DNA of 64,000 bases, from assembly GCA_013214965.1 (NCBI GenBank), contig JABSRU010000012.1:39470-103469 (forward strand), in the 5' to 3' direction. The translations under genes were made by a program, and so were the position numbers. Within the stretch, counting starts at the first letter, position 1, and every line of letters starts with the position of its first letter. The notes below the pieces were generated by a model. It saw only the letters and a program-made list of their open reading frames with translations. It searched no databases and had not been told where the DNA came from. Source of the DNA: Gammaproteobacteria bacterium (GTDB taxonomy: Bacteria > Pseudomonadota > Gammaproteobacteria > Enterobacterales > Psychrobiaceae). This document shows positions 7,562-19,858 of this stretch, in pieces.

Positions 7562-8950
7562 TTGCAATCAACAGCATTTTCTTCGCTTAAACTTAATCCG
7601 GCCTTAGTCAGTAACTTGGCAACCCTGGGTTATGAAAGCATGACGCCTATTCAAGCGGAAAGCTTGCCACAAATTATCGATGGCAAGGATGTGATTGCGC
7701 AGGCAAAAACTGGCTCTGGTAAAACCGCCGCTTTTGCATTGGGTTTATTACATAACCTTGATGTTAAAAAGTTTCGGGTTCAGTCGTTGGTGCTATGTCC
7801 AACGCGCGAATTAGCGGATCAGGTGGCGAAAGAAGTTCGTAAACTAGCCCGTGGCATTCATAACATTAAAGTTTTAACCTTATGCGGTGGCGTTCCATTG
7901 GGACCACAAATTGGTTCACTTGAACATGGCGCGCATATTATTGTTGGTACGCCGGGTCGAATTGAAGATCATTTAAATCGCAACCGCCTCAATTTAGATA
8001 ACTTGAATACTTTAGTACTTGATGAAGCCGATCGGATGTTAGAAATGGGCTTTCAGTCTGCTTTAGATTTGATTTTTTCGTTGTGTCCACCTAAGCGTCA
8101 AACGTTATTGTTTAGTGCGACGTTCCCAGAGCAAATTAAACCAATTGCAAAACGTATTATGAATGACCCTGTGACCATTGAAGTCGCTGAGGCGCATAAT
8201 ACAGAGACCATTGAACAGTTGTTTTATAAACTGCCTCATGATTACCATCGCACCAGTGCTGTTCGCTTATTGTTAGCGCAACACAAGGCAGCATCGAGTG
8301 TTATTTTCTGTACAACCAAGATTGAAACTCAAGATCTAGCCGATGATTTACACAGCTATGGTTACAGCGTAATGTCGTTGCATGGTGATTTAGAGCAACG
8401 CGACCGTGATCAAACCTTAATTCAATTTGCTAATAAAAGTGTGTCGGTATTGGTTGCGACGGATGTTGCGGCTCGTGGTTTAGACATTGATAGCTTAGAT
8501 TTAGTGATTAATTATCATGTTTCTCGTGATCCTGAAGTGCATGTTCACCGTATTGGCCGAACTGGCCGTGCCGGTGGTAAAGGCGTTGCGTGTTCATTAG
8601 TGGGTGAGAAAGAGCTTAATAAAGTAGCGCGTATCGAAACCTTGCTAAATATTGAAGTTGAAACCATTGAATTACCTCCGGTTGCCCTGCTTGATGAGCC
8701 ATTACAACAGCCAACCATGACGACATTGCAAATTGATGGCGGCAAAAAGCAGAAAGTCCGTGCTGGTGATATTTTAGGCGCGTTGACCAGTCAAGGCGGC
8801 ATCACCGGTAAAGAAGTCGGTAAAATCCAAATTTATGACACTTGGGCTTATGTTGCGGTTGAACGTAAAGTGGCAGCTGTTGCTTTACGTAAAATTGCAG
8901 AGGGTAAACTTAAGGGTCGTAGCTTCAGAGTACGTCAATTAAGTAGCTAA
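7562..8950 (+). CDS. dbpA: ATP-dependent RNA helicase DbpA
   Basis: A 462-residue DEAD-box helicase that acts late in 50S ribosomal subunit assembly by recognising 23S rRNA. Motifs in order: Q motif (GYESMTPIQ), Walker A AKTGSGKT at 48-55, PTRELADQV, GGVPLG, TPGR, DEAD in VLDEADRMLEMGF, SAT, then the second lobe with LHGDLEQRDRDQTL, VATDVAARGLDI and HRIGRTGRAG. The C-terminal ~75 residues (LQIDGGKKQKVRAGDILGAL and on) match the DbpA-specific RNA-binding domain that contacts hairpin 92. Start is TTG at 7562, with AGGA nine bases upstream. It is followed directly by its own terminator. Confidence 0.95.
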   Translation: MQSTAFSSLKLNPALVSNLATLGYESMTPIQAESLPQIIDGKDVIAQAKTGSGKTAAFALGLLHNLDVKKFRVQSLVLCPTRELADQVAKEVRKLARGIHNIKVLTLCGGVPLGPQIGSLEHGAHIIVGTPGRIEDHLNRNRLNLDNLNTLVLDEADRMLEMGFQSALDLIFSLCPPKRQTLLFSATFPEQIKPIAKRIMNDPVTIEVAEAHNTETIEQLFYKLPHDYHRTSAVRLLLAQHKAASSVIFCTTKIETQDLADDLHSYGYSVMSLHGDLEQRDRDQTLIQFANKSVSVLVATDVAARGLDIDSLDLVINYHVSRDPEVHVHRIGRTGRAGGKGVACSLVGEKELNKVARIETLLNIEVETIELPPVALLDEPLQQPTMTTLQIDGGKKQKVRAGDILGALTSQGGITGKEVGKIQIYDTWAYVAVERKVAAVALRKIAEGKLKGRSFRVRQLSS

Positions 8951-8986
8951 TCTTTCGTTTGATTATGATTTAGTAGAATTTGTATG

Positions 8987-9019
8987 AAAAGCACTGCTAT
9001 GATTAGCGGTGCTTTTTTT
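8987..9019 (+). terminator. Rho-independent terminator after dbpA
   Basis: A 13-bp stem (AAAAGCACTGCTA with TAGCGGTGCTTTT, one G-T pair) and a four-base loop, followed by Ts. It ends 21 bp before the next start codon. Confidence 0.85.
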
Positions 9020-9040
9020 GTTTAAATTTAGGGATGTTGT

Positions 9041-10270
9041 GTGCTTAATTTGATGTGGTTAGCTTTTTTTGTGATTGCTTTTATAACAGCGCTTGGTCAA
9101 TGGCTGATCGGTGGCGATCAGGGGATTTTTGAAACCATTACCATGGCGATGTTTAGCATGTCTAAAACCGCTGTTGACATTGCTATTGGCTTAATTGGCA
9201 TTTTGACCTTTTGGCTTGGGATGATGAAAGTCGCCGAAAAATCTGGATTTGTTGCGCAGCTGGCGCGCTTATTAAGCCCTTTATTTAGTCGATTAATGCC
9301 TGGAGTCCCGAAAAATCATCCGGCTTTTGGCAGTATCACAATGAATTTATCGGCCAATATGCTGGGCGTTGATAATGCAGCAACGCCGCTGGGCTTAAAG
9401 GCGATGAAGGATTTGCAGACTCTTAACCCAAATAAAGACACGGCCTCGAACGCTCAAATATTGTTTTTGGTGTTAAATACATCGTCGGTGACGATATTTC
9501 CGATGACTATTATTTTCTATCGGATGCAGCAAGGTGCAGTTTCGCCCACTGATGTTTTTATTCCGATTTTATTAGCGACGTTAGCCTCGACGGTTGCTGG
9601 CTTACTGAGTGTGATTGTAGTACAACGGATTAACATCAAAGATAGTGTGTTGTTGCTTAACTTTGCGCTGTTGTTTAGCGCGATTATGGCATTAATTGCT
9701 TATTTGGTTCAGTTGAGTGCTGATCAACTGGCGTCACAGTCATCTCTAATTGCTAATTTTACGTTGTTGTCTTTGATTGTTGGATTTTTGGTAGCGGCGC
9801 ATCTGAAAAAGATTAATGTTTTTGATACTTTTGTTGACGGTGCGAAGGAAGGTTTTGATATTTCAATTAAACTTATCCCCTATTTAGTCGCGATGTTGGT
9901 GGCAATTGCTGCATTTAGAGCCAGTGGCGCATTAGACTATTTATTGCTGCTGGTTAAAAATGTGGTTGCAATATTTAATGGTGATACTCGATTTGTTGAT
10001 GCTTTACCGACAGCATTCATGAAGCCTTTTTCTGGCTCTGGCGCCAGAGCAATGATGCTTGAAACCATGAATCAACATGGCGTTGATTCTTTTGCAGGTC
10101 GTTTAGCCGCTATTTTTCAGGGCTCAACTGAAACAACATTCTATGTCATTGCGGTGTATTTTGGCTCGGTGGGGATAAAACATACCCGTCATGCAATTAG
10201 TTGTGGCTTAATTGCTGATTGTGCGGGTATGTTTGCGGCAATTGGTGTGTGTTATTGGTTTTTTGGTTGA
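9041..10270 (+). CDS. SpmA-SpmB fusion, nucleoside-recognition (Gate) domain membrane protein
   Basis: A 409-residue integral membrane protein. Its N-terminal half ([20 protein letters not shown], then [20 protein letters not shown]) corresponds to SpmA. Its C-terminal half ([20 protein letters not shown] and [17 protein letters not shown]) corresponds to SpmB. In Bacillus these are two proteins needed for spore core dehydration; fused forms are common in non-sporulating Gram-negatives and their substrate is unknown. The Gate domain is shared with nucleoside transporters, so a transport role is plausible. GTG start at 9041; the ATG at 9034 is out of frame and stops at once. It ends 18 bp inside the convergent VF530 gene. 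Confidence 0.85.
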   Translation: MLNLMWLAFFVIAFITALGQWLIGGDQGIFETITMAMFSMSKTAVDIAIGLIGILTFWLGMMKVAEKSGFVAQLARLLSPLFSRLMPGVPKNHPAFGSITMNLSANMLGVDNAATPLGLKAMKDLQTLNPNKDTASNAQILFLVLNTSSVTIFPMTIIFYRMQQGAVSPTDVFIPILLATLASTVAGLLSVIVVQRINIKDSVLLLNFALLFSAIMALIAYLVQLSADQLASQSSLIANFTLLSLIVGFLVAAHLKKINVFDTFVDGAKEGFDISIKLIPYLVAMLVAIAAFRASGALDYLLLLVKNVVAIFNGDTRFVDALPTAFMKPFSGSGARAMMLETMNQHGVDSFAGRLAAIFQGSTETTFYVIAVYFGSVGIKHTRHAISCGLIADCAGMFAAIGVCYWFFG

Positions 10271-10518
10271 TCTTTTTTCAACGTTGGCCAAACAAACGTA
10301 CTTTGACAAGTATCAATATATAGTTGTTCTACTTTTTCTCGCGCCCAAGGGGTTTTACGTAAAAATTTGAGGCTTGATTTAACACTTGGGTCATTATAGA
10401 AACACCGAATTTCAACCAGTTTACTCAACTCTTTCCAGCCATGACGTTCAACCAATCTATTAATGATTAATTCCAGCGTGAGGCCGTGTAATGGATTTTT
10501 AGGTTGTGATTGCGTCAT
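10252..10518 (-). CDS. VF530/DUF2132 family small DNA-binding-like protein
   Basis: An 88-residue protein carrying the full family signature: [20 protein letters not shown], then [20 protein letters not shown] followed by [20 protein letters not shown]. The family is named after Vibrio fischeri VF530, a small helical protein with a fold resembling conserved DNA-binding domains; its cellular role is not established. Start ATG at 10518. Its end overlaps the convergent SpmA/B gene by 19 bp. The family call is firm, the function unknown. Confidence 0.88.
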   Translation of the reverse strand: MTQSQPKNPLHGLTLELIINRLVERHGWKELSKLVEIRCFYNDPSVKSSLKFLRKTPWAREKVEQLYIDTCQSTFVWPTLKKDQPKNQ

Positions 10519-10631
10519 GAGGTTAGTTTTTCTTACTGATTATGTTTAGTGGTTGATTCTAACAAATCTATTAAAGTTTGAGTAGTTATTTACTTCACCT
10601 AGCATTGCTTTTAAATAGTATTAAGGTTAAA

Positions 10632-13090
<2,459 letters not shown>

Positions 13091-13113
13091 TTGACTTAAT
13101 ACTCTTGCTGACG

Positions 13114-14106
13114 TCAAGTAACGCCTTTATGCCAACCTAGACCATGGGAATGAGCGCAACAGCGTAGTGCTTTGTTACTTCCTGCAAAGCTACCATATTT
13201 TCGTCTAAAATTGAGGATTTCGTCTAGCCATTCATCTTCTTCAATACTGATGATGTGCAATAAGTTAGGCGAGTTATTCGAGGGGTGTTCTTGCTGATTA
13301 AAGTCGATTAATTTACAACTCCAATCTATGAGTTCAAGGTAATCTGTGATGCAAAAAGTTAGGTAGTGACTCTTTTCATTTGAAGTAAATGGTAACAGGA
13401 ATTTAGGTTGTAATGGAACTGATATTTCAGTGTTTTTTCTGGGTTTATAATTGTGTTTTTTATAGGCCGTATACTGAGTAATACGCTCTTGAATAGATGT
13501 AAAATCACTCTCAGATAATGAGTGGCAAACTCCGGCCCTCACCGGATTTAAATCAACGTAAACCATACATCCCAATAATGCCCTGTCGTCTAGCAAGGCT
13601 TGAGACTTATATCGACCTTCCCAAAATTTTCCGGTGCAATTATCTTCTTTATTAGCAGCCCTAGCGACAGATTCATTTAAGTACTTCATAAACCATGATA
13701 TATCATATAGTCGAGCGCGCCACACTTGAGACAGCTTCAAAACTGTATCCAAATTTTCTTTTGATTGCTCAGGATTTTTACGATAAGCATCGACAATGGG
13801 ATGCCCTTTATAAAGCTGATACCACCGCTCGATCACTTCATTGAGCGACCAATTCAGCGCTTGCTGGCGATTTACACGTAAAACCAGATGATAATGATTA
13901 CTCATAATGGCATAAGCTGCTATATCAATAGAGAAAGTTGTTGATAACATTTTAATCCTGTCTATTAACCATTTTCTCCGATGATCATAATTAATACCTG
14001 AATATCTATCTTCTCCGCACAAATAACTTCTTCTGACACATCGGTTTATAACATGATAGAAAGGTGTCATGCCTAAATCTATCTGACAATGCCTTGCTCG
14101 AGTCAT
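13114..14106 (-). CDS. RAYT-family transposase (Y1/IS200-like), copy 1
   Basis: A 330-residue REP-associated tyrosine transposase. HUH metal site: SNHYHLVLRV. The likely nucleophilic tyrosine is in MVYVDLNPVRAGV. NKEDNCTGKFWEGRYKSQAL is the typical RAYT centre, and the C-terminal GSFAGSNKALRCCAHSHGL is shared with the second copy at 45359. The start ATG at 14106 lies six bases after CAGGTG; the same arrangement occurs in copy 2. RAYTs are single-copy-type domesticated transposases linked to REP repeats rather than to classical insertion sequences. It sits between the GH63 gene and the TonB receptor gene and is probably an insertion into that locus. Confidence 0.9.
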   Translation of the reverse strand: MTRARHCQIDLGMTPFYHVINRCVRRSYLCGEDRYSGINYDHRRKWLIDRIKMLSTTFSIDIAAYAIMSNHYHLVLRVNRQQALNWSLNEVIERWYQLYKGHPIVDAYRKNPEQSKENLDTVLKLSQVWRARLYDISWFMKYLNESVARAANKEDNCTGKFWEGRYKSQALLDDRALLGCMVYVDLNPVRAGVCHSLSESDFTSIQERITQYTAYKKHNYKPRKNTEISVPLQPKFLLPFTSNEKSHYLTFCITDYLELIDWSCKLIDFNQQEHPSNNSPNLLHIISIEEDEWLDEILNFRRKYGSFAGSNKALRCCAHSHGLGWHKGVT

Positions 14107-14170
14107 CTTAATCACCTGCTAATTTTAACAACGCGAAATTACTATAGTCTAAAATTTTAAATTATCTAGG

Positions 14171-14195
14171 GTCAATGAATGTTTCTGCCTGTTCC
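14171..14195 (-). repeat. RAYT-associated upstream repeat, copy A
   Basis: Read on the minus strand this begins GGAACAGGCAGAAACATT and matches, with small changes, the repeat GGACAGGCATAAACATGTCA upstream of the second RAYT. Both lie at the 5' side of their transposase gene, in the same orientation relative to it. Confidence 0.6.
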
Positions 14196-14242
14196 CAAAA
14201 AGGAAAAAGAAGAATTATGTCTGTCCTAAAATTGACCAAAGA

Positions 14243-14265
14243 CTAAAATAGTATTTATAATATAA
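14243..14265 (-). promoter_or_regulatory. Predicted GntR-type operator upstream of the TonB receptor
   Basis: On the minus strand the site begins TTATATTATAA and continues ATACTATTTTAG. It matches the GH63 site at 18 of 23 positions and lies ~99 bp before the receptor's start, where a promoter could overlap. Confidence 0.6.
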
Positions 14266-14363
14266 ATATTGTAAATTGATTTTTTCGATCGTAGTATAAA
14301 AATCGTTCAATAAATAAATCGTTAGTCATCATCTTTATAATAAGTAAAAAAAAGGGTATCAAA

Positions 14364-17081
14364 ATGCAAATAACAAAACCCAAGCTTAATTATCTTTCAA
14401 TAGTGGTTATGCTGAATTTAGGTAGTAGTAATTTGGCCTTAGCGACCACGGTAGATAAGGATGCAGAAGCTAAAAAGTCTGTTGAAACTATTACGGTTAC
14501 GGGGATTCGTGGCAGTTTAATGCGAGCACAGGATTTGAAGCAGTCTTCTGATTCTATTGTCGATGGCATTATGGCGGAGGATATTGGTAAATTCCCGGAT
14601 CAAAATGTCGCCGAATCATTGCAGCGTATTTCTGGGGTTGCTATTGACCGTGAAGGTGGTGAGGGCCAATTAATTAGTGTCCGTGGTTTAGGACCTGAGT
14701 TTAACTCGGTGTTGGTTAACGGTCGTACGATGGCAACCATTAGTGGCGGTCGTGCTTTTAGTTTTGATACCTTGGCGTCGGAGCTCATTAATGGAGCTCA
14801 GGTTTTTAAGACCCAAACCGCCAAACTTCAAGAGGGTAGTATCGGTGCTACGGTAAATATTACCACCCATAAACCGTTAGATATTGATGGTTATAAGGCA
14901 GTTGCTAGTGTTAAAGCAACCTATGACAAGATGGCAGAGAAAACAAATCCGACTTTTTCGGGATTAATTAGTCATATTTTTGATGATGGTAAGTTAGGAG
15001 TGCTAGCATCGCTATCGTTTAGTGACCGTGACTCACGGAGCGACACAGGTCAAACTTTTGGTTATATAAAACGTGATCTTAACCTTGCAGATGGTACACA
15101 GCATCAAGATGTTTATATGCCACGTAATTATGATCAAATAGTTCAAACTGAAAATCGAAAACGTACTAGTGGTACGGTGGTGGTTCAATATCAACCTTCA
15201 TCAGAATTATTGATGACAGCTGATATGTTGTATTCTAAATATGACATTAGTTATCGCCAAGATATTTTAGCTCATTGGTTTGATAACGCTAATATTGTTG
15301 ATGCAACGTTAGATAAAAATAACACCATTGTTCAACTCAATTCTGCCCGTAATAGTGCCACTGATTATTTAAATCGCTTATCGTACCGCCCTACTACGAC
15401 CACTGCCTTTGGTTTTAATATTGACTGGGCTGCAAGAGATGATTTAACCGTTATTGCAGATATTTCGTTGTCGAAAGCTAAATCGCTAAATGGCGGTCGC
15501 ACCACCGATACGGTCGCGGGTTTTGTTAATGCCTATTCGTACGATAACAGCACCGGTTCGTTGATGCCGCAGCTTAAATTCGCTGAAGATCTCGATTCGA
15601 GCCGAGTTGGTTCAAACTGGGCAAGTAAGTTTGGCGATGATATCAATGATGAAATTTTAGACGTAAAACTCGGTGCTGAATGGGTACTTGATGCTGGTGC
15701 ATTGACTAAGGTTAGTTTTGGGGTGCAACACACGGATCGTAAACTAGCGACCACTTATTCTGAAACCAATTGGCGTGTCAGTGTTCTGCATGGTGGCTAC
15801 CCTAAAGGGGTTGATATTCCAGATAGTTTATTTACGGTATTAGATGCTGATGGATTTTTATCTGCCGCTGGCGGTAATACGGCGAATCAATGGTTAGTAT
15901 TCGACTCTTATCAGTTTATGGATTTTTTATTAACCGATACTGCTATCAATGGCTTGGCTGATCCGCAAGCGGCCCGCGACACGATTGCTAAATATAATGG
16001 TTTTGAGGTTCATGCTTCACCAGATGCCTATAAAATTAATGAAGTAGTCACCGCGTTATATGTTGATACCCAATTTGAAGGTGATATTAGTGATATGCCT
16101 TGGCAAGTTACCGCAGGTTTACGCTATGTTAAAACCAACAATACCGCGACTGGGGCAACGATTAAGCTACTCGACTTGGTCGACACCAATAACACAGGTG
16201 ATTACCAAGCAGTTAAATCAGAGCAACATCAAGCGGTTGAAATTAAGCACAGCTACGATCACTTTCTACCTAGCCTAAATGCTAATATTGAGTTGGTCGA
16301 TGATGTGTTTGCGCGATTCGCTTATTCAAAAAGTTTAACCCGCCCAACACTGACTAAAATGTCACCAAGTACCTCTTATGGTGGTGGTAAGTTAGATAGT
16401 TTGACGGCCAGCGGTGGTAATCCACTGTTAGATCCTTATGAATCAACCAACTTTGATCTGAGTCTTGAGTGGTATTATGAAGAAGCAAGCTACGTGTCTT
16501 CGGCATATTTCACCAAAGACATTGACAATTTCATCGATACTGGCGTTTCAAAAGAAAAAGTTAGTTTAAAAAGTGGTAATTATGATTACATGGTTAGTCG
16601 ACCAATGAACATAAATTCGACTAAAATCACTGGTGTTGAAATTGCTTTTCAGCATAGTTTTACCCAATTACCGGCCCCTTTTGATGGCTTAGGCCTGATG
16701 GCTAATATGACGTTTGTTGATAGTAAATCAGCCACCGATACGGTAGAAAAACCTTTGCCATTACCGGGATTAGGTGATTCACAAAACCTAGTGATGTTTT
16801 ATGAAAAAGACAACATCAGCTTCAGGATTGCCTATAATAATCGTGACAGTTTTATGCAAAAAACTACCAATGGTTATGGTGGTGCACCGATTTATGTTGA
16901 CGATTATTCACAAATCGATGCTAGCGGTAGTTACGATATAAGTGATGATTTAACCCTGTTTATTGAAGGCATTAATTTAACCAATGAGATTACTCGTAAA
17001 CACGGACTCTACGATAATCATGTGTTAGCCATTACTGAAAACGGCCCTCGTTATTCAGTAGGCCTTAGAATGACGTTCTAA
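14364..17081 (+). CDS. TonB-dependent outer-membrane receptor, carbohydrate/oligomer type
   Basis: A 905-residue receptor for energised uptake across the outer membrane. It has a signal peptide (residues 1-28, ending LALA-T), a TonB-box-like segment ETITVTG (about 41-47), a plug domain with GKFPDQNVAESLQRISGVAI and SVRGLGPEFNSVLVNGRTMA, and a beta-barrel ending in RYSVGLRMTF with the terminal phenylalanine. The plug type is that of Alteromonadales and Xanthomonadales receptors used for carbohydrates and glycopeptides rather than siderophores. It lies next to GH63, shares the operator motif, and is followed by an NhaC-type transporter. Proposed cargo is a glycosylated hydroxylysine or small collagen glycopeptide; this is inferred from context only. 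Confidence 0.88.
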   Translation: MQITKPKLNYLSIVVMLNLGSSNLALATTVDKDAEAKKSVETITVTGIRGSLMRAQDLKQSSDSIVDGIMAEDIGKFPDQNVAESLQRISGVAIDREGGEGQLISVRGLGPEFNSVLVNGRTMATISGGRAFSFDTLASELINGAQVFKTQTAKLQEGSIGATVNITTHKPLDIDGYKAVASVKATYDKMAEKTNPTFSGLISHIFDDGKLGVLASLSFSDRDSRSDTGQTFGYIKRDLNLADGTQHQDVYMPRNYDQIVQTENRKRTSGTVVVQYQPSSELLMTADMLYSKYDISYRQDILAHWFDNANIVDATLDKNNTIVQLNSARNSATDYLNRLSYRPTTTTAFGFNIDWAARDDLTVIADISLSKAKSLNGGRTTDTVAGFVNAYSYDNSTGSLMPQLKFAEDLDSSRVGSNWASKFGDDINDEILDVKLGAEWVLDAGALTKVSFGVQHTDRKLATTYSETNWRVSVLHGGYPKGVDIPDSLFTVLDADGFLSAAGGNTANQWLVFDSYQFMDFLLTDTAINGLADPQAARDTIAKYNGFEVHASPDAYKINEVVTALYVDTQFEGDISDMPWQVTAGLRYVKTNNTATGATIKLLDLVDTNNTGDYQAVKSEQHQAVEIKHSYDHFLPSLNANIELVDDVFARFAYSKSLTRPTLTKMSPSTSYGGGKLDSLTASGGNPLLDPYESTNFDLSLEWYYEEASYVSSAYFTKDIDNFIDTGVSKEKVSLKSGNYDYMVSRPMNINSTKITGVEIAFQHSFTQLPAPFDGLGLMANMTFVDSKSATDTVEKPLPLPGLGDSQNLVMFYEKDNISFRIAYNNRDSFMQKTTNGYGGAPIYVDDYSQIDASGSYDISDDLTLFIEGINLTNEITRKHGLYDNHVLAITENGPRYSVGLRMTF

Positions 17082-17088
17082 GGATAGT

Positions 17089-17122
17089 GACGCTGATGTC
17101 CTTGCTATTCAGCGTCTTTTTT
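17089..17122 (+). terminator. Terminator after the TonB receptor
   Basis: GACGCTGA and TCAGCGTC form an 8-bp stem followed by six Ts. The next gene begins only 20 bp further, so its transcription may depend on read-through. Confidence 0.75.
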
Positions 17123-17141
17123 ATCTCAGAGGCTGTAATCT

Positions 17142-18596
17142 ATGACTAAAAATCACCGAAGCCCAAGCTTGATCGACTCTTTCATACCTTTAATCTCTTT
17201 GCTTATATTGCTCGCCCTCGCCGTTTTTTATTTCGGCGATGACTCCTCTTACGGTCCAAATCAAATCGCCCTGATGCTTTGTGCTGGTATTGCGACGTTA
17301 ATTGGACTTAAAAATGGCTATCGTCGACAAGAAATAGAAAAGGCCATTGTTGATGGTGTGGCATTAACCACTGGCGCTATTTTAATTTTGTTGGCGGTGG
17401 GCTCTTTAATTGGTACTTGGCTACTCGCTGGCACGGTGCCGACCATGATTTATTATGGCTTGCAGATTCTATCGCCCAATTATTTCTACGTTAGCAGTTG
17501 TATTATTTGTGCCATTGTTGCGCTATGTATAGGCAGTAGTTGGACCGTCGCGGCAACCATTGGCGTTGCATTAATGGGTATTGCCAATGGATTAAACGCC
17601 TCACCGGCAATCACCGCAGGTGCCATTATCAGTGGCGCTTATTTTGGGGATAAGTTATCACCGTTGTCCGATACCACTAACCTTGCGCCGGCCATCGCGG
17701 GTACAGAACTTTTCACTCATATTCACCATATGCTCTGGAGCACGGTGCCTAGCTTTGTGATTGCTCTTTTTACTTTTTTAATCCTTGGGCTTAACAGTGA
17801 GGTAAACATCGAGCAAGATCAAATTAGTGAGATTTTAAGCAGTATTGATCAACAATTTTATATTTCAGGTTTTTTACTATTGCCGCTGGTTATTACGTTA
17901 GCCTTGGCACTTAAAAAAGTGCCTGCTTTTCCGGCCATTGGCATTGGTGCTATTGCGGGTGCAGTATGGGCGGTTATTTTTCAACAGGATTTTATCCTCG
18001 CTTATAGTGAGCATCCTGATGATGTATTACGAGCCAATATTACGGTGGTATGGCGTGCGTTATTTGAAGGGGTTAATTTACACAGTGGGGTCGCTTTTAT
18101 TGATAAGTTAATTAGTGGCGGCGGAATGTCTTCGATGTTAAATACCGTTTGGCTGATCATTTGTGCCATGGTGTTTGGCTCCATTATGGAGCGAGTTGGC
18201 TTACTAAATCGCGTGATGGAAACCTTAACCTCGAGTTCACAACAAGCAGGTTCATTAATCTCGACCACGATAGTGACAGCATTTGGCACCAATTGTATTG
18301 CCGCCGATCAATATATCGCTATTGTGATGCCCGGTAGAATGTTTAAGAGTAAATATCAACAATTAGGCATGGCACCGGAGAATTTGTCACGGGCGCTAGA
18401 GGACGGTGGCACGGTGACTTCACCGCTTATTCCCTGGAATACTTGTGGCGCGTATATGCAATCGGTTTTAATGGTCAATCCATTAGATTATGCGGTTTAT
18501 TGTGTATTTAATTGGGTCAATCCTTTAATCGGTATAGCCTGTGCTCAACTTGGTTTTAAAATTAAAACTTTAGTTGTGCAATCAATAAAAGCTTAA
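17142..18596 (+). CDS. NhaC-superfamily Na+-coupled transporter
   Basis: A 484-residue polytopic inner-membrane protein with about 11-12 TM segments. NhaC-family signatures include SSWTVAATIGVALMGIANGL, SGAYFGDKLSPLSDTTNLAP and GTNCIAADQYIAIVMPGRMF. Family members include Na+/H+ antiporters, malate/lactate antiporters and predicted lysine (LysW-type) and tyrosine transporters, so family membership alone does not fix the substrate. It directly follows the TonB receptor gene on the same strand after a terminator. In this setting it is a good candidate for inner-membrane uptake of hydroxylysine, a lysine analogue; that is inference. It converges with the ENPP-like gene, 5 bp away. Confidence 0.8.
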   Translation: MTKNHRSPSLIDSFIPLISLLILLALAVFYFGDDSSYGPNQIALMLCAGIATLIGLKNGYRRQEIEKAIVDGVALTTGAILILLAVGSLIGTWLLAGTVPTMIYYGLQILSPNYFYVSSCIICAIVALCIGSSWTVAATIGVALMGIANGLNASPAITAGAIISGAYFGDKLSPLSDTTNLAPAIAGTELFTHIHHMLWSTVPSFVIALFTFLILGLNSEVNIEQDQISEILSSIDQQFYISGFLLLPLVITLALALKKVPAFPAIGIGAIAGAVWAVIFQQDFILAYSEHPDDVLRANITVVWRALFEGVNLHSGVAFIDKLISGGGMSSMLNTVWLIICAMVFGSIMERVGLLNRVMETLTSSSQQAGSLISTTIVTAFGTNCIAADQYIAIVMPGRMFKSKYQQLGMAPENLSRALEDGGTVTSPLIPWNTCGAYMQSVLMVNPLDYAVYCVFNWVNPLIGIACAQLGFKIKTLVVQSIKA

Positions 18597-18601
18597 CGTA
18601 G

Positions 18602-19858
18602 TTAATGTAACAAAGCCTGCATGGGTTTAAGTTTACCATCGATGTTTGATGGTAATTTAAGCCCTAGAATGTGGGCTAATAAGGGCATGACGTGAATATT
18701 ATCGGTGGTTTCTAATTGGTAATTTTGTTTGAAATTAGGGCCTGATGCGTAGAATATACCGCTAAGATCTGGGTCGTTGTATTGATCCCAGCCATGGTCA
18801 CCGATTGGCTTATGCCCATTAAAACCAATCGCCCATTTTTTGTTGGCTAAACAACTAATATCGCCCATTCGATGAGATTTATTAATGTTCAATTTTGGTG
18901 GTAAATCTTGATATTGATAACAACGGTAATGTTTAGCTTGGCGATTGAGCGCACTAACTGTTTGTGATAGCGAGATTTTTTGTGACTTTTTTTGATAAAT
19001 GTGCACTAATGGCCCACCACCTTTAACCATAAATTGCTGTTTAAGCCACAGAGGTAAGTGTTCATAGTTTTGCTTAGGTACGGTCGCCATACCATGGTCT
19101 GATACAATCACGACATTCACTTTAATATCAAGGGCGTTTAACTGCGCCATTAACTTAGCCAGTGTTGTGTCAACTTGATTAATCGCAGCCATTAATTGTG
19201 GCGAGTCTTGGCCATAATCATGCCCGGCACTATCAACCTCGTCAAAATATAAGGTCGAAAAATGAGGACGGCGATTAGCTGGTAGCTTATACCAATTAAC
19301 CACGGTATCAATGCGTATTTGATGGTCTATAGTTTGATCAAATCTAACAAGGTAAGTAGGTAGTGTGTCAGATATCGCAGCCTCAGAGCCTGGCCAAAAG
19401 AAAGTCGCCGTGCGCATATTTTGCTGCTCTGCAATAACCCAGATTGGATCACGTTTATAAAATTGAGGATTATTAACGCTTTCACTTCGTCTTAAGGAAT
19501 AATTTAGCCCTAAATCAGGAGCATAAAACCCATTGGCAATAATGCCATGATGTTGCGGATATGAGCCGGTGACTAGGGTTAAATGATTTGGAAAAGTTTT
19601 AGTTGGAAACGACGGTCGTAACGATTTTAACCGCGCGCTATGCTGAGCGAACTGAGTTAAAAATTTTGGTTGATATTTATCAACATAATCCCAGCGAAAG
19701 CCGTCGATAGAAATGAGTAAAATAGATGGTGCATTTTCTGCTTTAACATCATTAACTTGATGATTGGTTGTTTCAAAGACTTGATCGTTTGCATTGCAGG
19801 CTACGATTTGGATAACCAGTAACCAGACCAGTGACAGAACACAGTATTTATTTGTCAT
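18602..19858 (-). CDS. ENPP-type nucleotide pyrophosphatase/phosphodiesterase, lipoprotein
   Basis: A ~418-residue alkaline-phosphatase-superfamily enzyme. The leader ends in the lipobox IVAC, so it is probably membrane anchored and periplasmic. The metal site and nucleophile are intact: ISIDGFRWDY (Asp), PSFPTKTFPNHLTLVTG (nucleophilic Thr), FDEVDSAGHDYG, VSDHGMATV and GDHGWD. The family cleaves phosphodiester or pyrophosphate bonds of nucleotides or phospholipid headgroups; the substrate is not determinable here. The ATG at 19858 overlaps the stop of the upstream solute-binding gene by 11 bp (ATGACAAATAA), so the two are translationally coupled. Confidence 0.85.
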   Translation of the reverse strand: MTNKYCVLSLVWLLVIQIVACNANDQVFETTNHQVNDVKAENAPSILLISIDGFRWDYVDKYQPKFLTQFAQHSARLKSLRPSFPTKTFPNHLTLVTGSYPQHHGIIANGFYAPDLGLNYSLRRSESVNNPQFYKRDPIWVIAEQQNMRTATFFWPGSEAAISDTLPTYLVRFDQTIDHQIRIDTVVNWYKLPANRRPHFSTLYFDEVDSAGHDYGQDSPQLMAAINQVDTTLAKLMAQLNALDIKVNVVIVSDHGMATVPKQNYEHLPLWLKQQFMVKGGGPLVHIYQKKSQKISLSQTVSALNRQAKHYRCYQYQDLPPKLNINKSHRMGDISCLANKKWAIGFNGHKPIGDHGWDQYNDPDLSGIFYASGPNFKQNYQLETTDNIHVMPLLAHILGLKLPSNIDGKLKPMQALLH

